A stretch of 64,000 nucleotides of DNA, taken from contig BCIM01000012.1 of the NCBI GenBank assembly GCA_039545315.1, positions 425,822-489,821 on the forward strand, in the 5' to 3' direction. Within the stretch, counting starts at the first letter, position 1, and each line of letters begins with the position of its first letter. This DNA comes from Kondoa malvinella. Lineage: Eukaryota > Basidiomycota > Agaricostilbomycetes > Agaricostilbales > Kondoaceae. Shown here in pieces: positions 1-9,814 of the stretch. Both the position numbers and the translations under genes were made by a program. A model generated the notes under the pieces. The model was not told where the DNA came from. It saw only the letters and a program-made list of their open reading frames with translations, and did not search any database.

Positions 1-486
1 GTGGTAAAAGAGGGGATTTTGTATTCTGGAGATCTTCATCCAAGTATTGATAGAAGATCTCCAGGTGATTAGTCTGCTACACAATGCATCCAAGTATTGA
101 TAGAAGATCTCCAGCATTCACACCTCAGTGCATATGTACGGGATTCTTGTAATAGTACAGCATAGCATTCTTGGATTCGAACAGTCATGTAGTGTACGAA
201 GTTGACATCGCGTCGTGGTGACAGAATGACAGGCATTCTCTCATTGCTTCGCTCATTCATCAGGAAGCACGACATATACCCTCTTCTCTCTCTATATACC
301 CTCCTAGCTCATCAAACGGAATGAATAGCATTACTCTCATAGACTCAGCAGTCCCAGGTGCGGGTGATGTTGATCTAGAGTAAAGCACTCTGATTCAAGT
401 CAGGTTATACAGGCAGGCTTGCTATATCTCTATAGTATACTCCTGGTGCTCCACAACATGTCTACAAAGGCTCGAGTCCGCAGGCT
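1..486. other. Window start, no gene seen
   Basis: Apart from the short repeat at 26-114 I see no gene here. Open frames are short and in all frames. A pyrimidine-rich patch near 270-300 repeats the string ATATACCCTC twice. The stretch could be the 5' flank of the gene starting at 487. Confidence 0.4.
26..114. repeat. 28-bp direct repeat with a 12-bp inverted arm
   Basis: A 28-base unit occurs at 37-64 and again, identical, at 87-114, start points 50 bases apart. The last 12 bases of each unit (GAAGATCTCCAG) are the reverse complement of 26-37, so the first copy can pair with its own upstream arm as a 12-bp stem with a 15-base loop. It is the only exact repeat of this size I noticed in the window. 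It could be a remnant of a small mobile element or a local replication slip; nothing else supports either. Confidence 0.75.
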
Positions 487-1415
487 ATGTTTCAAGAGAA
501 CGTTCGAATAGGCAGGCACTACAGGCCACTCTCATCATTCTACAAGCGAGGCAACTGGCTCGACAGATCAGCTTACAAGAACCAGACGGCTGCCCAATCG
601 TACTTCCCAAGAATGGCCGCCTTCATCTCGAAGAAGACCACAGCGAAAGAGTTTTTCTACAACAAGTCGCCTCTTATCATAGGCAACTCTAGAAAAGAAG
701 ATATCGTCAAGCGCAAGCGATGCACCAAACGCGCAAGGCGACAGAGATGGATCAGCAACCCACCACTGATTGCTACTGGAACAGATGGAGCTACTGGGTC
801 ATGGGCAGCGGGACAGCCTCCTGCGAGGGGACTGGTGAGCCATGATCATCGTGTCGCGAAAGATATCCTAACAGCGGGTGCGCAATGTAGGGCATGGTGA
901 AAGCGCGGGCAGATATCGGCTGCACAGTTCTGATGGTGCCGGAAACCGGAACAAGCTCCCAAGATCCTTTGGCTCAACCAAACGTTGACATCGCTCTACC
1001 TGCTCCTTTGGTCAGCCAACAAGCGAATCCTGTTTCCGGTCTTCCAGACTATCAGCTTCGACCAGCCAAGGCGCTCGTCCACTACTGCGATGACCCAGAT
1101 CATTCGTTAGTGACTTTTGATACACTGCGTTAGTGCAGGTGAACTGATACCCGTCTGACTAGCTGGAAGTGGATCAGGTTTCATACGCCTGCTCCTGGTC
1201 GCCCCGCTCGAACATCCGGCGAACAACGATATTGCCTGGATGCAGTTACGAAGACCGTCATCGGATTGACGTCTGTGCTTCACCCTCAGACCGTGATGCG
1301 GCCAACCAGACGAATTCAGCTATTAACGAGTGGGACTGCAGTCGGCTTCAGAAACCAGATTCCGGACTTTGAAATGGCACACCAAGCAAATGGAGACGAT
1401 TGGACAGCGGTGTAA
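487..1415 (+). CDS. Unrecognised three-exon gene
   Basis: I do not recognise this protein. Three overlapping open frames join cleanly if two introns are removed: 835-890 (GTGAGC..TAG, 56 nt, with CCTAAC about 20 nt before the acceptor) and 1106-1162 (GTTAGT..CTGACTAG, 57 nt). The exons 487-834, 891-1105 and 1163-1415 then give 271 residues. The first half is rich in Lys and Arg around residues 50-90. The same frame continues for about 70 codons past the TAA at 1413-1415 and stops at 1632-1634, so the true end may lie further on if 1410-1439 (GTGTAA..TGCAG, 30 nt) is a tiny intron, or the stop may be a recent mutation. Neighbouring intron sizes match the rest of the window, which supports the model. 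Function unknown. Confidence 0.4.
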
Positions 1416-2011
1416 CGCAACAATGGGGAGCCTATGCAGCTCTCCACAGCGCTCCACCGCGATATAGCTTCAGGGGACCTCGAAAGATCGCTAGCGTTCG
1501 TTGCAGCATGGTCTGGCGGACGTCGGCCATCATACAACGATCGATCTGGCTTCTACGTTCCTCCAAGTCACGCCGCGATTGACCGATGGTACACCAGACC
1601 ACCTGGCAAGTCTAAGTATGCGAGGGTTCTGTGAAGGCGGAGGAGGAAGAGAGATAATGTTTTGTTCATATTGTGAAGATTTGTGAGTCGAAACTACACT
1701 CCTCGATGACACCAGATCTCATGACACATGATCGCAGTAGTACATCATATATAAATATACAGTGCGTTGTCCTCGCTAGCCCTGATGGAAAATTCATAGG
1801 TGACTAAAAACGTTTTCGGTGACAGAAATTTCGGGCGACATGGTCGAGCTGTATAGTCTACAGAGACACACACCATGGGCGTCCCGCTAGCTCTTATGCT
1901 AGAAATTTCTGATGGCCTGGTTTACCGGGCCAATTCAGGTCAGTTTTTCTTGAAATTCGGACAGCGGATTCGGTCGGTTGCTGATCTCACCATACCTTAA
2001 CAGATATAAGA
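1416..2011. other. No independent gene seen
   Basis: The first 220 bases carry the in-frame extension of the preceding gene (stop at 1632-1634). The remainder shows no splice-consistent coding frame and is probably the 3' flank shared with the convergent SDR pseudogene. Confidence 0.4.
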
Positions 2012-3048
2012 CTAGCCTCTTCCGACCATACAGGGCATAGCAGTTGCCAACAGCGTATGGCTGAGCACATTGACTTCTAGTGGAAGACTGGCCATGTATA
2101 CGACCGAGCTTGCTACGTGTTTGACATCGCAGAGTGGTTCTGAAGCTGTAGTGCCGTTAGCTTGCATCGATCCAGAGCTGTTTTTGCTGCCCATATCTGT
2201 CGCAGCGCTGCCAATGTCGATTTGACACACTGCAATGTTGTATTTCCGTCCATCCAAAGACCCAGTCTGTGGCATCCATCAGTCTGCGTCGTGCAAGAAT
2301 CCAGGTCGGCTACCTTTGTCAAGCCTGATATGCCATCTGATGCAAACCGTTAGCATTTTATTAGAAAAGAGGGAGTGCATAGGTACTAACGTTCGCTCGC
2401 TGTATAAGCCGCACTGCCAGGTCGCCTGCGTTAACAGCATGAGCATCATACGAGACGGACCAAGACGTGATTACTGACGGGACATGAGCGCTGATCGAGC
2501 CGTTGTTGATAATGCGGCCTCCCTGAGGCGATTGTGACTTCATCTACATGAAGGCCTCCTTCATACAAGCAACCGGGACGGTGAGGTTGATGGTGAGAGT
2601 TCGGGCAAAGTCCTCGACAGACAGGTCTTCTAGTGAAGGAGCTCCAATGCTTATTCCAGCGTTCTATAGACCTAACATCAGCCAGATGACATCTGTGCGA
2701 ACAGCAGGTCTACTCTGCCAAACCGCTTGACAGTTTCTTCAAACAGAGTCTTTGTTGCTCCAGCTTCGGTCTGTAAGGACATAAGCTAACGAAGTATGTG
2801 GCTAGGGGAACTGACCAAGTCACCGCAAACGACATGACATGTTTCGATTTGCTTCTTGGTCTCATCCAATGCTGCTTGATTCCTTCCGCTGAGCACAATG
2901 CTCCATCCAGCTTTCCCTAAAGCTATTGCTACCGCGCGCCCAATGCCTGAGTCGAGCAGCTAGCGTCAGATAGAGCTGCCAAAAAAACAACTTGGTATTC
3001 GAATTCACCTGCACTTCCTCCTGTTACGATTGCTATTCCTTCAGTCAT
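2012..3048 (-). pseudogene. Short-chain dehydrogenase pseudogene
   Basis: Read on the minus strand this is a classical SDR. After splicing, exon 1 (3009-3048) gives IAIVTGGSAG and runs into GIGRAVA of exon 2 (2816-2946), which is the Rossmann glycine motif. Later exons (2479-2770, 2391-2425, 2314-2336, 2012-2266) carry GGRIINNGS (the catalytic Ser region) and an AAYTASEH stretch where the YxxxK motif should be, so the Lys is Glu here. The C terminus reads VVYMASLPLEVNVL. Two lesions lie in exon 3: an in-frame TAG at 2544-2546 within otherwise normal sequence, and a break at 2664-2698 where the usual NNAG motif is interrupted by 35 bases beginning GC and ending AG. I therefore call it decaying, although non-canonical splicing could rescue the second lesion. 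Its start codon faces the hydroxyacid dehydrogenase across 282 bp. Confidence 0.65.
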
Positions 3049-3330
3049 CTTGAGCTTCGGTTTCGGTAGAGCTTATGTTCTTGATTCTGCCTTGTGCCTC
3101 TCGTGATTGTCAAATCCGCTTCTCGTTTCGTGACCCGCAAGTAGTGGATAGTGCCGGACATGCAAGTTCGCGAAGGCCCCATGTTCTATATCTCCCCAGA
3201 ATTACGAGGATAGCCGCTCGTCTGTTGATCTGTCTTCCGTCGCTGTACTTGACCGACCCTGCCGCTAATTGCGTCTACCGAATCCAAAGCTCTGCCACAA
3301 TTCCGACCTCAACACCCAGCAGCAGCTACC
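3049..3330. promoter_or_regulatory. Divergent promoter region
   Basis: These 282 bp separate the start of the SDR pseudogene (minus) from the start of the hydroxyacid dehydrogenase (plus), so they must hold both promoters. I saw no clear TATA box or operator repeat. Confidence 0.45.
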
Positions 3331-4642
3331 ATGCACTCTCGACCACAAATCCTCATCTCTGGCGCATTGATCTGGGCTGATTTCCGAAAGCTCTATCCAG
3401 AGTTCGAATTTCTTGTCCTAGACTCGACTGCCAACCGCGACTCTTTCATTTCCGATTGCAAAGATGGACGATACGCCGATACTCAAGGCATCTACAGACA
3501 CAATACTTCTGCAGACTGGATAGGCGTCTTTGATGCTGAGCTTATCGCTGCCCTACCGCAAAGCTTGAAAGCCATTGGTCACAATGGAGCTGGTTACCAT
3601 CAGATAGATATCAAGGCCTGTACTTCAAGAGGCATTCTCGTGTCTAACACTCCTACAGCTGTCGTAAGTCTGCAGCCTCTTCGTTCAGCGGCTTCAGTTC
3701 ACTCATTTGTATGCTGGATAATCGTCTCAAGGATGATGCCACAGCCACTACCGCCATGTTCTTGCTCCTCTCTTGCTTTCGTCAATACTGGCCATCTCAG
3801 CTCAACGTACGGGATGGCAAATTCAAGGCTGGCATAAAACGTAAGTGTCGCCTAGGATGACAACCAAAACGCTGACCACTGATACTGCAATAGCTGCGCA
3901 TGATCCGGAAAACAAGGTTTTGGGAATAGTCGGCATGGGCGGGATTGGTAGCACGATCGCTAGAAGAGCACAAGGGTTCGGCATGAAGGTGCACTGTAGG
4001 TTGATCGCCTTCTGGAATTTTCGCTCATATGATGACTTTGTAGACCACAATCGAAAGCCGATTTCAGCAGAAAAGCAGCAGTCGTTCTCTGCTCCTGTTC
4101 ACTACGAGGCTGATCTCGACGACCTGCTCAAGAAGGCCGATGCTGTCGCTCTTTCCATGCCTTTGAATGCACAAACAAAGGGCTTCTTTGACAAGGACAA
4201 GTTTGCTCTTATGCAAGACGGCGCCATCTTTGTCAACACCGCAAGAGGAGCTATTGTGGATGAGGAGGCTTTGATCGAGGCGCTCGACTCCGCCAAGGTC
4301 AGCCATTTAATACTTTCTCCCTCTCTCAAGCTGACGTTGTGCCTATAGCTTTCTTCGATCGGGCTGGACGTCTACCCAAACGAGCCAGAAATCAACCCTC
4401 GGCTGATTGCCAACTCTCGTGCTACTCTTTTGCCTCGTGCCGGCACTGAAACAGTCGAGTCGCAATGCAAGATGGAAGTTCGTGCTCTCGATAACCTCAA
4501 GAGCTTCTTCGACAAGGGCGAAGTAGAAGATCTCGTCATTGAACAGCGCAACAAGGCGATTGCGAATGGTGTTGAAACACATATCAATGGCGTCAATGGC
4601 TTGGACAAAAAGGACGGTCTGACTAGTGGGCATGCTCACTGA
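3331..4642 (+). CDS. D-isomer-specific 2-hydroxyacid dehydrogenase, altered active site
   Basis: Five exons (3331-3663, 3732-3840, 3894-3995, 4044-4297, 4349-4642) give 363 residues, a normal length for the NAD(P)-dependent D-2-hydroxyacid dehydrogenase family (glyoxylate/hydroxypyruvate reductase-like). The family reduces 2-oxo acids to D-2-hydroxy acids. Visible features are GHNGAGYHQID in the substrate domain, the nucleotide-binding GMGGIG at residues 161-166, the conserved NTARGAIVDEEAL containing the catalytic Arg, and DVYPNEPEI with the catalytic Glu. In the last motif the family has L-P-H-x-G, with His as the acid/base; here the codon at 4436-4438 is CGT, giving LLPRAGTET with Arg296. 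The gene is otherwise intact, with good splice sites, so activity is in doubt while the fold is not. Start chosen at the first ATG; the stop is convergent with the KduD-like gene. Confidence 0.9.
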
Positions 4643-4812
4643 GCGTGAGCTGAGAGGAATCTACTTCGGTTGTACGAGGGCTGCTTGGATTGCCTATATC
4701 ATTTGTTCAGAACTATGAATTCCACCTATTCCATTTGCCGACTATTTCATCTGGTATCCTGTAGTGGCACGACGATAGACCCAAGTCAAGATCTCAGCGG
4801 TTGTACAAGCCT

Positions 4813-5815
4813 TTACCGACCCATCCAACCGCCGTCGCACGCAATACACTCGCCGCTTAGGTAGTCGCTAGCTGAAGAGCAAAGAAAGATGATGAGACCT
4901 TCAAAGTCATCAGGACTTCCCCATCGCTGGAGCGGAATGCGTTCCAAAATCTGGCGCGAACGATTCGGATCGCCAATCAAAGCTGTGTTCATCTCTGTTT
5001 CAATGTAACCAGGTGCAATTGCGTTGACGTTGATGCCTGCTTGTTCATCAGAGAAATAGACATGATGTGTGAAATGGCATGCTCGCCTTTGCTTGCCCAT
5101 TCATTCGAGAAGCTCTTTGTCAAGCCAAGTACACCATGCTGGATGATCAGACACACGTTCAGAATATTGTGACATTGTAAGGAGTGTATCTCACCTTGGC
5201 AGCAGCATAAGCGGGAACAGTGAGACCGCCCTGGTAGGAAAGGAGCGAGGCGATATTGACAATCTTGCCTCGGCCTTTTGGTTCAGTGTTTGCTCTTTCT
5301 TCTATCATGTGACGTCCTACGTCTCTGGCGAGCGTAAAGACCGCGTCGAGGTTGACTTGTAGCACGTCTGACCAATCTGCATCCGTAAAGTGGGCTGCTG
5401 GAGCTCTTGCCATGCAGGATAAGCTTCAGTCTTATGGTGAGGATCTGAGCGTACCTCCTTTGTATGCCACCGCAATTGACCAGAATATCGATGATTCTGC
5501 CTGCACCAGTTACCCTTGTGACCAAGGAGCGAACAGAAGAAGGGTCTGAAAGATCACATATGACGATATCTGCTTGCCCGCCAGCTGCTACGATCGAATC
5601 TCGAGTAGCTGTATTGCTTTCGTCTCGCTTTGCCGTTGCAGCATTAGTTGAAGTGATTATGTAGCGTCATGGTGCAAACATACCTGCGCCAGAAGCATGC
5701 TCGCTCCCGCTTTCGCCAAAGCCTGAGCCATTGTAGCACCGATTCCTCGTGTAGCTCCAGTGCATAATGCAGTTTTGCCTTTGAGCGAGAACAGCGATTC
5801 GAAATAGGAAGACAT
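4813..5815 (-). CDS. KduD-like short-chain dehydrogenase
   Basis: Five exons (5684-5815, 5455-5627, 5195-5405, 5087-5138, 4813-5036) give 263 residues of a classical SDR close to 2-deoxy-D-gluconate 3-dehydrogenase (KduD) types, which oxidise or reduce keto-sugar acids with NAD(P). The N terminus has [20 protein letters not shown] replaces NNAG, as is usual for this branch; the catalytic set is Ser in [10 protein letters not shown] and Tyr/Lys in PAYAAAK. It ends in the typical CDGGWMGR. The fourth intron (5037-5086) begins GC, not GT, and ends CAG; using it restores [14 protein letters not shown] exactly. The gene is divergent from the lactonase gene, which suggests co-regulation with it. 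Confidence 0.9.
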
Positions 5816-6042
5816 GATTCAAGGCGAACAGCAAGCACAAGAGAGCTCAAAGAAAAGAGAGGCGCGAATCAAATAAACAGCGGAAAAATGGACCTCCGAT
5901 AGGGCAACGGAGAGTTCTTTCTCCCTTGTCAAGGGAAGCATCTCAAGACACAAGCTGGCACAATTAAAGCACACCGGAGATGACTGAACAAGTACACGCA
6001 AGGCACACAGACACTGCACTGCACAACTTTGGCTGATTGAAG
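5816..6042. promoter_or_regulatory. Divergent promoter between SDR and lactonase
   Basis: A 227-bp gap separates two divergent start codons, which makes shared control of the KduD-like SDR and the SMP-30 lactonase likely. No specific operator was identified. Confidence 0.45.
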
Positions 6043-7341
6043 ATGAACCTCTTGCAGGTCGTAGATCTAGCCCAGCATGCTGTTCTACCTGCTCCCTTCA
6101 GTCGAGAAGCCCATAAGAGCGTCAATACTATTACTATCAAGAGCACAGGCGAATGTCCAATACCTGCCGACGCGGCTTTCCTGCAATATCATCCTGATTT
6201 CACTCATATCATTAGCACCAAGCCAAAGCTAGAGCTGCTCGTCGGACATGACAAAGACTGGCCCTGGGCTCATGAAGCTGGAATATACATCAACTCCTCC
6301 AATTCAATCTTTGTGACGAGCAATCAGATTGGCTCGGACCGTCATGAGGGAGAAAAGGACATCATTCTGAGTGAAGTCAAGCTGTCTGACCCTGTTCGAG
6401 TCATACATCATGAATACGATCAGCACGGTCTTCGAATGGCCAACGGGGGCATCAATTGGTTGGGCGGGGAAGGCATGATCTTCTGCGAACAAGGCTATGG
6501 CAGCTCTCGTCCTAGTGCTCTTGTGCAATTGCTGCCGAACAAAGACGGGACTTTTACATCAACTACATTGCTCAATAATTATCACGGAAGGGCTTTCAAT
6601 TCGCTGAACGATGTCGTGGTATTACCTTCGAATGGAACTATTTGGTTCACAGATCCGGACTGTAAGCAACAGATCGTAGTCTAGACATCTACTCAACACA
6701 TTCTAGACGGCTACGAACAAGGCTTTAAGCCCAAACCTGAATTGCCTAGCCAAGTTTACTGCTTTGATCCGAAAAGCAAAGACATTCGCGTCGTCTGCAA
6801 CAACATTCCTAAATGCAACGGCATCGCTTTCTCAGAAGATTACAAAACCTGTTATATAACAGACACTGAATTCGTCACTGTCAAGGATGGTCAAGGTGTT
6901 CTTAATCCAACCAAGGGCGGCTGGATGTGAGTATTCTTCTTGGACGCCTCGAACGCAGCTGACCAGAGGTAGATATGCATTCGACGTGATACATTACAGG
7001 AATGATCCAACTTCACCAGCTTATCTCGGGAACAGGAGGATCTTTGCCTTTACCGATTGCGGTGCTCCAGATGGAATCAAGTGCGATGTGAATGGAAACG
7101 TCTTTGCAGGCTGCTTTGATGGTGTGCATGTGAGTTGAAATTGTCTACTTTGGATCGTAGTACTCAATCGACGTAGGTCTGGAATGCTGAAGGTACGCTG
7201 TTGGGCAAGATCGTGCTTCCTGGAGGCCAAGGATGTGCAAACCTAGTATTTGGGCCGAAGCAGAAGTTGTACATCATGGCGGAGAAGAATCTGTATGTCG
7301 CTAGCCTAGCAGTGGATGGCCATATACTGTCTGAATTGTAA
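6043..7341 (+). CDS. SMP-30/gluconolactonase family protein
   Basis: Four exons (6043-6661, 6707-6926, 6973-7129, 7177-7341) give 386 residues of a six-bladed beta-propeller lactonase. The family hydrolyses sugar lactones to aldonic acids using one divalent metal. Family signatures are NGGINWLGGEGMIFCEQG, LNDVVVLPSNGTIWFTDPDY (metal-ligand Asn region), CNGIAFSEDYKTCYITDT and PDGIKCDVNGNVFAG (metal-ligand Asp region). The ATG at 6043 is used because the upstream frame has no other ATG. The third exon has two in-frame acceptors 6 nt apart (6966 and 6972); I prefer the second because it gives WIYAFDV. No signal peptide is seen, so the enzyme is probably cytosolic. It sits between an SDR and a polyol dehydrogenase, which fits an oxidative sugar pathway. 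Confidence 0.9.
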
Positions 7342-7454
7342 TTTCTGCAATGAGATTGACCTGTTGTAGCGCGATTGACACTTTCGCTGTTTGATGAGCG
7401 AGATCGAGCGCAATAGAACAAAATTAACAATGCAGCATGAAGTAGAGACCGAGC

Positions 7455-8881
7455 TTAATAATCGCCTATCATCAGCTTCATGATCAGGTTCCCTTGAGTG
7501 TCTTTTCCTTTTGCTAAACATTCGAATGCTTCAACGGCTTCGCTGAGCTTGAAACGAGTAGTCACAAGTCTGTTGTAAAAATCAGTACGAGCATCCAGTT
7601 GCAGGTAGATGTACTCACTTGCTAGTGTTTGGTAGCTTGCCCGAACCCAGCAATGCCAAAGCATCTGGGTAGGTGTTTGCATAACGGAAGACGCCAATAA
7701 GGTTGACTCCTCTGAAAGCGGCTGCAGAAAGAGGGATAGTTGGGTTCGGTGTTCCCATGCCTATGTAAACCACTGTTCCTCCTGACCGAGCGCACTGCAA
7801 GAGATGTCAGCTAGGTCCCGATTGATCGAAAACGAGAGCGAGTTTACATGTATAGCGGTCTGCATACAGCTCTCGACCCCTGTGCATTCTAGAACTACAT
7901 CGAAACTATCTCCATCAGGCAAGACTTCTTCCAGAATCGCTGTAGCCGTTTCCCTCGCTTTCGCCAAGCTCTCTTCCGCACTTGATGGTCGAGGGCCAGC
8001 GGGAAGTACATAGCCTTTCAAAGCGAACCCTTCCTTTGCAGCAAAGTCGACGAATTCTTTGTTGATGTCGACCACACAAGTGGATGTACTTCCGTACGCA
8101 GAAGACACGCTTGATCCTAGCAGACCAACAGCTCCTGCGCCGAGGACAAGGACCCTTTGACCTGCTGTGATATGCGCCCTTCGAGCTGCTTGAATGACTA
8201 CGCTGAGAGGTTCGACCAGGGAAGCTTCTTCGTACGTAGTGCTATCAGCTATCGGATGAAGGAAATCGACTGGATGATTAAAGTAGGTTTGTAGATGTCC
8301 ATCGGCGTGAGGAAAGACTTTTGCAGAAGAGGCGAAGCGCACTACGCAGGGCATGAGCACAGTGGTGTCTTCTTGGGAAAGACGTACTTTTGGGACAAAG
8401 GTTATACCGTCCGAGTTTGCACAAACGACAACTCTTGCAGTAAATACCTGCCTCGATAGCTACCCTGTCGCCTACTTTGACTGATGTGACGCCTTCTCCA
8501 ACGCTCACTACTTCTCCAGCGGATTCATGTCCTGATTCGCAGATCAGAGCAGCTCAAATTTGACAAGCTCAACAACCTACCTAGAGCCATTGGTTCACGC
8601 AGTACGTATTCTCCATTTTTTCCGCTACTACACCATTAGCCAGACACTGCCTGACGGATGACCGACTGACTGAATGAAGTAGTGCAAGTCACTTCCGCAC
8701 AACCCAGTAGCTTTGATAGCGATCTGAGCTTCTCCAGGAGCAGGATCAGCAACCTCTCTGTTGATCTGCCAGAGTACCGAAGACGATAATCAGCCTCTCG
8801 GGCTCTCTTTCTGGCTGAGCAACTCACCACACGAAGGTCTCTGGCTCCGTAGAGCACTGCAGCTTGAGTTTGCTTGACCAT
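7455..8881 (-). CDS. Zinc-dependent polyol dehydrogenase (sorbitol/xylitol type)
   Basis: Seven exons (8828-8881, 8671-8765, 8581-8627, 8388-8531, 7848-8341, 7619-7794, 7455-7569) give 374 residues of the medium-chain dehydrogenase family. GLCGSDLHYF and the later GHESAG carry the catalytic-zinc ligands. CKSCRLCKLGRYNLC supplies the four structural-zinc cysteines. VLGAGAVGLLG is the nucleotide-binding motif. The HYF..GEYV.REPMALGHESAG context is typical of sorbitol, xylitol and L-arabinitol dehydrogenases, which oxidise polyols to ketoses with NAD. The exact substrate cannot be read from sequence. The second intron is only 43 nt. The gene is convergent with the lactonase, whose stop lies 113 bp away. 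Confidence 0.88.
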
Positions 8882-9216
8882 CTTGTGCTTGTGCTATGTA
8901 TTCCAAGCAGCAGAAGAAGGTCTCCGCGAAGGCCGTCTAGTCTATCGGAGATGCGGATATTTGTTCGCACATCAAGAGTGCCTGTCCGAGCTGTGTCCTG
9001 CTGTTCCACTGCTATAGACGTGCATTGTTCTTCGCAGGCTGTGTTGCGGTGCGAAGCGAACAAGCTTCATTCGCTGTCTTAGACCCCATGTCGGCTCGGA
9101 ATGCCAACCTGGTTACAGGCCCGAGCGATGGCGAATCAATCCCGTCTTATACTGTGTTTGTGCCAAAGACAACCTGCTCTATCTATCGTGTCATTCCTTC
9201 CCCTTTGATACCGTTT
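8882..9216. other. No gene seen
   Basis: This stretch lies upstream of the polyol dehydrogenase start and downstream of the broken gene at 9217-9670. I see no supported feature and it probably contains the dehydrogenase promoter. Confidence 0.4.
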
Positions 9217-9670
9217 CTACTCCCAATTTGAACCAGGGCTGTCCGCAGAGTCAGAACCGTTCGCCCAATCCAAATCGCTTCGATCCATTCTATAGGACTG
9301 AGAAGGATTCCTTTGCTGCGGCGGAGCTCGAGGAGTGGGACGGCCAGACATCCTAAAAGCAAGCGCTTTTGCTAGCTTGTCGCCGGTCATCCCTTGTTGT
9401 AGTACCAGATCTTTGACCTTAGCACCCAACGAGATTCGTTCGTGACCAGTTCCTTCACCAGGCAGAACTGCATGCGGGTCAAGGTCAGACTTTTCTTGCT
9501 TTGTACTTCCTCGAGACGTGACGCACGATTAACCAAGCCAAGAGTGGCAGCAGCCTGGCAAAGATATGAGTCAACATCACTAGGAAGAGACACGAGACTC
9601 GCGACTGACAGGCCATCTTCAGATATTCCAGTCCGCTGGTCCTCATGCGGTATAGTCGTATGCGAACGGT
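9217..9670 (-). pseudogene. Unrecognised small gene with a frame break
   Basis: Two minus-strand frames look like parts of one protein: an upstream part (about 9495-9670) with SVASLVSLPSDVDSYLCQAA and ASRLEEVQSKK, and a downstream part (9217 to about 9500) with HAVLPGEGTGHERISLGAKV and MTGDKLAKALAFRMSGRP. They are one base out of phase at an AAAA run near 9492-9495. One missing A would join them; so would a 23-nt GT..AG intron beginning right there. The upstream part follows an acceptor-like TTAAG and lacks a clear start. I cannot name the family, so the entry is either a pseudogene, a sequencing error, or a gene with a very small intron. Confidence 0.35.
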
Positions 9671-9814
9671 CTTAAGTCAAGCAACACAAAAATGATTCAA
9701 AGGCAGAACGGCATAGCAAGCGAAGAGCATTTGGGCAGTGTACATATCTGACAAGGTGTATTACTATTCATTAGATTCAAGAGCTATACATTTCTATTCC
9801 TCTCCTTTCTCAAG

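Noticed and set aside
140..200. tRNA-like GATTCGAAC string
   Set aside because: No acceptor stem, D-arm or anticodon arm could be folded around it.
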